Positions 59,696-64,000 of a stretch of 64,000 nt of DNA are shown one piece after another (the stretch's first letter is position 1; each line of letters starts with the position of its first letter). Below the pieces are notes generated by a model, which made no database searches, was not told where the DNA came from, and saw nothing but the letters and a program-made list of their open reading frames with translations. Made by a program: the position numbers and the translations under genes. The DNA is from JBASEY01 sp964404285 (lineage in GTDB: Bacteria > CSSED10-310): positions 62,001-126,000 of the forward strand of contig CAYOJK010000002.1 in NCBI GenBank assembly GCA_964404285.1, read 5' to 3'.

Positions 59696-60907
59696 ATGAA
59701 GATTAAAAGTTGGAAGTTGTTTACTTGGTTAATTCTAACCATCGTTCCGATATTTCAAATTAATGTATTATTTGCCCAATCACATATAGAATTGGGACTC
59801 GATGGCACAGCTTTTCATGATTCTAATCCCACACTATATCCAGACAGTTACGAAAACCTACTAGGAACAACCGGGTTTTTATGGAAGCCCTATATAAACT
59901 GGCATTTTTTGACAAATCAAAATGAAGTGAAGTGCTCGTTTGATTACTGGAAAGAACAGATGAGAAAAAAAATGGACCCACAAGAAATGACCGGTTATTC
60001 TTTTTCTATCAATTGGTCTAATACTCTAAACGATACACTGACCTTTAATCTTATTAATGATTTCAAAGAATCTGAGATCGAGCGGGAAAATGTTGACCTA
60101 CCTGAATATACAGGGAAAACACGTTGGAATGAACTACAACCAGGAATAGCCTATCAATACAATGATATATTCGAAGCTGAAACACATGCGTTTTGGAGAA
60201 TTAAAAAGTGTATCAACTCTGATTCAGCACTCTTTCCTGAACGATTTATCAGAGAAAACTGGGATGAATATGGAGCATCGGCCTCTTTTCATTATAACCC
60301 AATACAAGAGATTGGATTTTATACTAATCTGACCCATTTAAAAAGGAAATTCAGGCATTTTGATCCAGTTCCCGCTCAAATACGATCAAACGGTTCATTT
60401 GGTTTCCAGACCTTGTTGCCGTACGGAACTAAAATCAGGATTCAAGCATCGATTTTTGTTTTTGAATTCAAAGGTGATGTTCCAAGACGGATGAAAGCGG
60501 AATATACAAATTTTGGTATCGAATTCAAAGTTGATCAACCTCTAAGACCTGATTGGCTGATTAACCTGGAAGCTAAATCGATCTATGACATTTCTGAACG
60601 AGGAGCTCGTTATTTTTTTCATATAGAAAATGTATCTGCTCGACTTGAATATCAAGGTGATAAACCGCCGCTTTTTAGTACTTATATTCGATATTCAAAG
60701 CTCGATTACCTTGGCCAGGAGCCACATTTTGTTGAATATGAAACTCTTGCAGGTATATCAGCAGGCATTAGGTTCAACCAATATATACGTGTTAATTGTT
60801 TCTATAATTATTTCAAGCGGACCCAATATTCTTCTGAGTTCGATACCGATGCAAATCGATTCGGCCTGGAAATTAAATTAAAATATGATTCACCTGTTGG
60901 TCGATAA
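59696..60907 (+). CDS. Putative outer-membrane beta-barrel protein
   Basis: 403 aa from ATG 59696, preceded by GGGGGAAG; a longer frame from 59639 lacks a site. Signal peptide ~1-29 (hydrophobic LFTWLILTIVPIFQI, cleavage near LFAQ). The rest consists of alternating polar/aromatic strands with many Tyr/Trp/Phe and short turns (KPYINWHFLTNQNEVKCSFDYW, cited in part; YIRYSKLDYLG), ending in a strand (RFGLEIKLKYDSPVGR). It resembles outer-membrane barrels with about 14-18 strands, but I do not recognise a family. Its end overlaps the convergent glyS by 18 bases. Confidence 0.65.
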   Translation: MKIKSWKLFTWLILTIVPIFQINVLFAQSHIELGLDGTAFHDSNPTLYPDSYENLLGTTGFLWKPYINWHFLTNQNEVKCSFDYWKEQMRKKMDPQEMTGYSFSINWSNTLNDTLTFNLINDFKESEIERENVDLPEYTGKTRWNELQPGIAYQYNDIFEAETHAFWRIKKCINSDSALFPERFIRENWDEYGASASFHYNPIQEIGFYTNLTHLKRKFRHFDPVPAQIRSNGSFGFQTLLPYGTKIRIQASIFVFEFKGDVPRRMKAEYTNFGIEFKVDQPLRPDWLINLEAKSIYDISERGARYFFHIENVSARLEYQGDKPPLFSTYIRYSKLDYLGQEPHFVEYETLAGISAGIRFNQYIRVNCFYNYFKRTQYSSEFDTDANRFGLEIKLKYDSPVGR

Positions 60908-62278
60908 CAAGCTTTTGAGTTTAGCCACAAGGTTTTTAACAGAGCAGCGAAGTTGCTCCATAGTATCTCTATCGCGAATAGTTACAGTGCCAAAATTTTC
61001 AGGAGTCTCTCCTGAACCTATTGTGTCAAAATCAATGGTCACACAATAAGGAGTGCCAAGTTCATCTTGATAGCGATAACGTTTACCTATATTTCCTCTA
61101 TCATCCCATTGCACCCGAAAATGTTCACGTAGCTCGTTAAAAATCTCCTCAGCCTTTTCAACCAATTCCAGACGATTTCTCAGTAAAGGAAAAACAGCAA
61201 CCGTTACAGGAGCTATTCGCGGATGAAACTTGAAAACCGTTCGAATTTCTGTTTCGCCTTTGGTGTTTTGCAACGCTTCCTCATGATATGCTTCACACAA
61301 TACTGCAAGTACTGTTCGATCGAGTCCAGCTGAAGGTTCAACAACATAGGGATGATAGCGTTCACCGGTGTCAGAATCGAAATACGGAGATATTTTTCCG
61401 GAAAATTTGGCATGTTGCATTAAATCATAATTACCCCTGGATGCAACTCCTTCAAGCTCTTGGACACCAAAAGGAAAAGCATACATAATGTCTGCACAGG
61501 CTTTTGCATAATGAGCCAGCTTGTCTTCAGGATGCCACTCAACGGACAGATTGGTGGGCGATAATCCTATTTGTTCATACCATTCCAATCGTTTTTGAAG
61601 CCACCATTGCAACCAGAGATCCTCGGTTCCCGGCTTGACAAAAAACTCAAGTTCCATTTGTTCAAATTCCCGCGATCGAAAAATGTAATTTCTCGGGTTG
61701 ATTTCATTACGGAAAGCTTTTCCTGTTTGAGCGATCCCGAACGGAACCTTTGTGCGACTGACAGTCAAAACATTCTGATATTGCACGAAGATCGCTTGAG
61801 CGGTTTCTGGTCGTAAGTAGGCTAAGGAGGCTTCATCCTCGATCGGCCCAATATTTGTTTTAAACATCAAGTTGAAATCCCGAACTTCCGTATAATCATG
61901 GTCGCCGCCCTTTGAGCATTTCGATTCCGGTAGCAAATCCGCTCGGAAACGCTGCTTGCATTTTTTGCAATCCACCATCGGATCAGAAAACGAGGTTGTA
62001 TGTCCAGATGCCTCCCATACGGCATTATTCATGATAATCGCAGCGTCCAGACCAACGATATCGAATTTCTCGCCATCAGGTCCTTTATGACCGTTGCCGA
62101 CCATCGTGTCCCACCAGAAATCCCGGAGGTTCTTTTTCAATTGAGCTCCAGCCGGGCCGTAATCCCAAAATCCGTTTATTCCACCATAAATCTCGGAAGA
62201 CGGAAAAATAAATCCTCGCCTTTTACTGGCGGCTGTAATTTTATCTAAAAGTGACTGTTGTTTTACAGGTTTACTCAT
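60890..62278 (-). CDS. glyS: Glycyl-tRNA synthetase (dimeric class II type)
   Basis: 462 aa. Alpha2-type GlyRS, not the alpha2beta2 bacterial form. RRGFIFPSSEIYGGINGFWD (cited in full within the limit), DYGPAGAQLKKNLRDFWW, zinc-like cysteines (DCKKCKQRFRADLLPESKCS, cited in full within the limit), FNLMFKTNIGP, RPETAQAIFVQYQN, and the C-terminal anticodon-binding domain (VAVFPLLRNR, VTIDFDTIGSGETPENFGTV, cited as key parts). It lies on the minus strand and overlaps the barrel gene by 18 bases. Confidence 0.96.
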   Translation of the reverse strand: MSKPVKQQSLLDKITAASKRRGFIFPSSEIYGGINGFWDYGPAGAQLKKNLRDFWWDTMVGNGHKGPDGEKFDIVGLDAAIIMNNAVWEASGHTTSFSDPMVDCKKCKQRFRADLLPESKCSKGGDHDYTEVRDFNLMFKTNIGPIEDEASLAYLRPETAQAIFVQYQNVLTVSRTKVPFGIAQTGKAFRNEINPRNYIFRSREFEQMELEFFVKPGTEDLWLQWWLQKRLEWYEQIGLSPTNLSVEWHPEDKLAHYAKACADIMYAFPFGVQELEGVASRGNYDLMQHAKFSGKISPYFDSDTGERYHPYVVEPSAGLDRTVLAVLCEAYHEEALQNTKGETEIRTVFKFHPRIAPVTVAVFPLLRNRLELVEKAEEIFNELREHFRVQWDDRGNIGKRYRYQDELGTPYCVTIDFDTIGSGETPENFGTVTIRDRDTMEQLRCSVKNLVAKLKSLLSTNR

Positions 62279-62471
62279 TTAGATCCCTTTCTCCAGTTCG
62301 TTCAAATTGTTTTATCTACGCTCTCTCTAATATAAATCAGGTGATTACCTGGCCGGAAAATTTAACTGATAAGTGGTTTACTCGCAAGTCAAGTACCTAA
62401 TTCTTAGCTTTTTGCTATTCTTTAAGTTAGCTCTTTAAAGCAGATTTGATTATTTCCATAACAAGGTTTTC

Positions 62472-63053
62472 TTGCTAAAGTTTGAGTTGGGTTTTAATGC
62501 AATGCTGGATAAAAAAATACAAGCTAATATGAAATTCCGCCTTTTAATTGAAGGGAGTAGAAGGCAAAATTCAGAAGTATTAGATTATTTCAAACTGGTC
62601 TATCAGTCATGTTTTGGTCTTGCACATATGATCGAGAATAAAAACAAATTCGATTATTACCTAAACGAAGAAATGAGAAGTGTTCCAGCTTCGCAAGATA
62701 TAATGCTTATTGAGCCTATAACAATTTATGAATCCATCGCACGTGTCAATCTTTCACGTTTTAGATTCGAAGGTCTGAATATCCAAAAACTGACTGATGT
62801 ATGTTTGAAAACGGCAACTGATTTTAAAAAGGCGTCAAAGAATGACTTCCTGAACTGCATTGATCACTTGGCAATTATTTTAGTTAAACCGCCCTTTAAC
62901 TTTGAAGACAATGCTGTGCTTTCACTGATAGACTCATATAACTTAGATTTGTTGCCGCCCTTCCATCATTCACCTGCTTATTCTATTCACTATAATCCGC
63001 ATTACAGGCTGGTTATACCGGAATTATTTAAAGAAAGATTTGAAAAAATCTAG
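62472..63053 (+). CDS. Hypothetical protein, unknown
   Basis: 193 aa from TTG 62472 (AAGG at 62463-62466), or 183 aa from ATG 62502, which has no clear site. Soluble, mixed alpha/beta, with no signal peptide or transmembrane helix. No motif recognised. It lies upstream of the large partial glycosidase-like gene at 63178 on the same strand with a 124-base gap and may be cotranscribed. Confidence 0.5.
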   Translation: MLKFELGFNAMLDKKIQANMKFRLLIEGSRRQNSEVLDYFKLVYQSCFGLAHMIENKNKFDYYLNEEMRSVPASQDIMLIEPITIYESIARVNLSRFRFEGLNIQKLTDVCLKTATDFKKASKNDFLNCIDHLAIILVKPPFNFEDNAVLSLIDSYNLDLLPPFHHSPAYSIHYNPHYRLVIPELFKERFEKI

Positions 63054-63177
63054 GCGATTGAATAGTCAGGGCATAAGATCTTTCATTGATATAATGTTTT
63101 CATGATTCAAAAATTCATGTAGTCTGTCACCTCGGATCACTTCGACTGATCATTTCGCTAACCAGGATATTTTTTAA

Positions 63178-64000
63178 ATGGCGTTTCCATCAGAGCAATT
63201 TCAAATACTAAATATTCATCGATCAGCAATTGAAAAGTATTCTCTTCAGTCTGTCTTAAATCTTTCATTTAGCGCTTCAACTGTCGAACGACTGGAATGG
63301 GCACAAGAATCCACCAACAAAATCAACTCTATTCGTACAGCAACTAATGAAGAATCAATGGTTTCACATGCAGACCTTTATGCACTATCTCTTCTACAAG
63401 AATCTTATCTCCGTTTATTATTTGCTTTTAAATCTGAAACGAAAAATCTCCGTTTAACCGATATTATTGAAAAAATAGAAAAATCTATCGGATACGATCA
63501 GTATCAAAATACAATTAGATTCTTCAATGAAGAGTATCCTGATGCCTTTTTGAATGTTCTCATGCACAAACCAACTAAGGTTTTGTCGGTTTCCGAGCTT
63601 TTATTCCAAAAAATGCTGGTAACCTGGTTTCATTCTATCAATCCTGCTGCTTCAACTTTTTCAGAATTTTTTGATCTGGGCGATCTGAGTGAATCAACCT
63701 CTTGGGTTGATTGGAAACAGGAAGTCGAACAGTCTTTTAAAAAACTTTATTTCGATGAGAATAAGAGCAAGTCCTTATTTGATTTGTTGCTTGAACCCAT
63801 GCGTGCTTCTCCAGCTTCTTTTGAGGGTCAATTACGTTATATCGCTGAACATTGGCAAGGCTTCTTGGGTGATTTTCGTATCGAGTTGCTTAAAGGCGCT
63901 GATTCGATTCGTGAGGTTCACAAGCCTAGATTTGGAGGGCCGGGACCATCGTTAGTGCCGGATTTTGACGTTCACTGGGACGATTTTGAAGCTTTCAGCG
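63178..64000 (+). CDS. N-terminal part of a large protein resembling alpha-amylase-family glycosidases (3' end outside window)
   Basis: ATG at 63178 with AGGA about 11 bases upstream, open to the right edge (274 codons, no stop). The visible part is helical (for example LYALSLLQESYLRLLFAFKS). It contains ALSLLQESYLRLLFAF and ends HKPRFGGPGPSLVPDFDVHW then DDFEAFS. The last block resembles the segment just before the (beta/alpha)8 domain in a family of roughly 1000-residue amylase-like proteins with HKPxFGPGPPxTP and DFExFSPDxDWMP, as I remember it. No catalytic residues are inside the window. Function is therefore tentative. Confidence 0.5.
   Translation, partial: MAFPSEQFQILNIHRSAIEKYSLQSVLNLSFSASTVERLEWAQESTNKINSIRTATNEESMVSHADLYALSLLQESYLRLLFAFKSETKNLRLTDIIEKIEKSIGYDQYQNTIRFFNEEYPDAFLNVLMHKPTKVLSVSELLFQKMLVTWFHSINPAASTFSEFFDLGDLSESTSWVDWKQEVEQSFKKLYFDENKSKSLFDLLLEPMRASPASFEGQLRYIAEHWQGFLGDFRIELLKGADSIREVHKPRFGGPGPSLVPDFDVHWDDFEAFS

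Noticed and set aside
1..64000. Insertion sequence, prophage or toxin-antitoxin modules
   Set aside because: No transposase, integrase, terminal inverted repeats, phage genes or toxin-antitoxin pair were found.

Overview
The window is a dense, low-GC stretch (A+T clearly above G+C throughout) of a bacterial chromosome, about 64 kb with some 60 protein genes and two tRNAs. Short gaps, 4-20 bp overlaps and many GTG or TTG starts behind purine-rich ribosome-binding sites are typical. An outer-membrane-like beta-barrel protein, a heptosyltransferase-family (GT9) enzyme, a polyprenyl sugar transferase, sigma54-activator-like AAA+ proteins and several exported proteins suggest a two-membrane, Gram-negative-type cell. 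I cannot place it in a phylum. The papain-like protease with a Thr-Pro linker, the kinase/TPR/AAA+ regulators and the mosaic of conserved operons would fit an uncultured phylum-level lineage, but that is inference.

Layout. 1-8.8 kb is a signalling/export island: the C-terminal part of an AAA-ATPase/TPR protein cut by the left edge, two tandem exported Ig-like paralogues, and two AAA+ regulators of the sigma54-activator family whose GAFTGA loops are altered. 8.8-20.9 kb carries a small membrane protein and thiL on the minus strand, then cysS, nfeD-slipin, a SPOR protein, phoH-pgpH-ybeY-corC-era. 20.9-28.3 kb holds a dTDP-rhamnose-4-epimerase-like enzyme, an adenylate-forming ligase fused to an AroQ chorismate-mutase-like domain, a DAHP synthase, a DUF362/Fe-S protein, queE and aspS. 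28.5-38.6 kb is a housekeeping run: rho, rpmE, DUF1385, prfA, prmC, murA, mutS2, dnaG.

38.6-47.6 kb contains a CAU-anticodon tRNA with a strong terminator, a zinc-ribbon coiled-coil protein, a minus-strand set (ImuB-like Y-family polymerase, tRNA-Val, argF, a Nudix hydrolase, an unknown basic Zn-ribbon protein, a GT2), then nupC, a split GT2/methyltransferase pair and queF. 47.7-53.5 kb holds the papain-like exported protease, thioredoxin, an ECF sigma/anti-sigma pair, a Crp-like regulator, tatD, HU and a PC4-like protein. 53.6-59.5 kb is a surface-glycan cluster (GT9, sugar-phosphate transferase, epimerase, FHA-GGDEF diguanylate cyclase, methyltransferase-GT2 fusion). The right end carries a beta-barrel candidate, glyS, an unknown gene and the 5' part of a large gene resembling an alpha-amylase-family glycosidase.

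The most striking hidden feature is on the minus strand at 49404-49733. Directly downstream of trxA, a HesB/IscA-like reading frame has one in-frame TGA exactly where the family has its cysteine (GYG-U-GGP). A hairpin of the right geometry for a bacterial SECIS follows it. I read this as a selenoprotein gene that ordinary ORF calling misses. Second is the ligase-AroQ fusion next to a DAHP synthase lacking its own AroQ domain, which looks like a re-partitioned chorismate-mutase/DAHP-synthase fusion.
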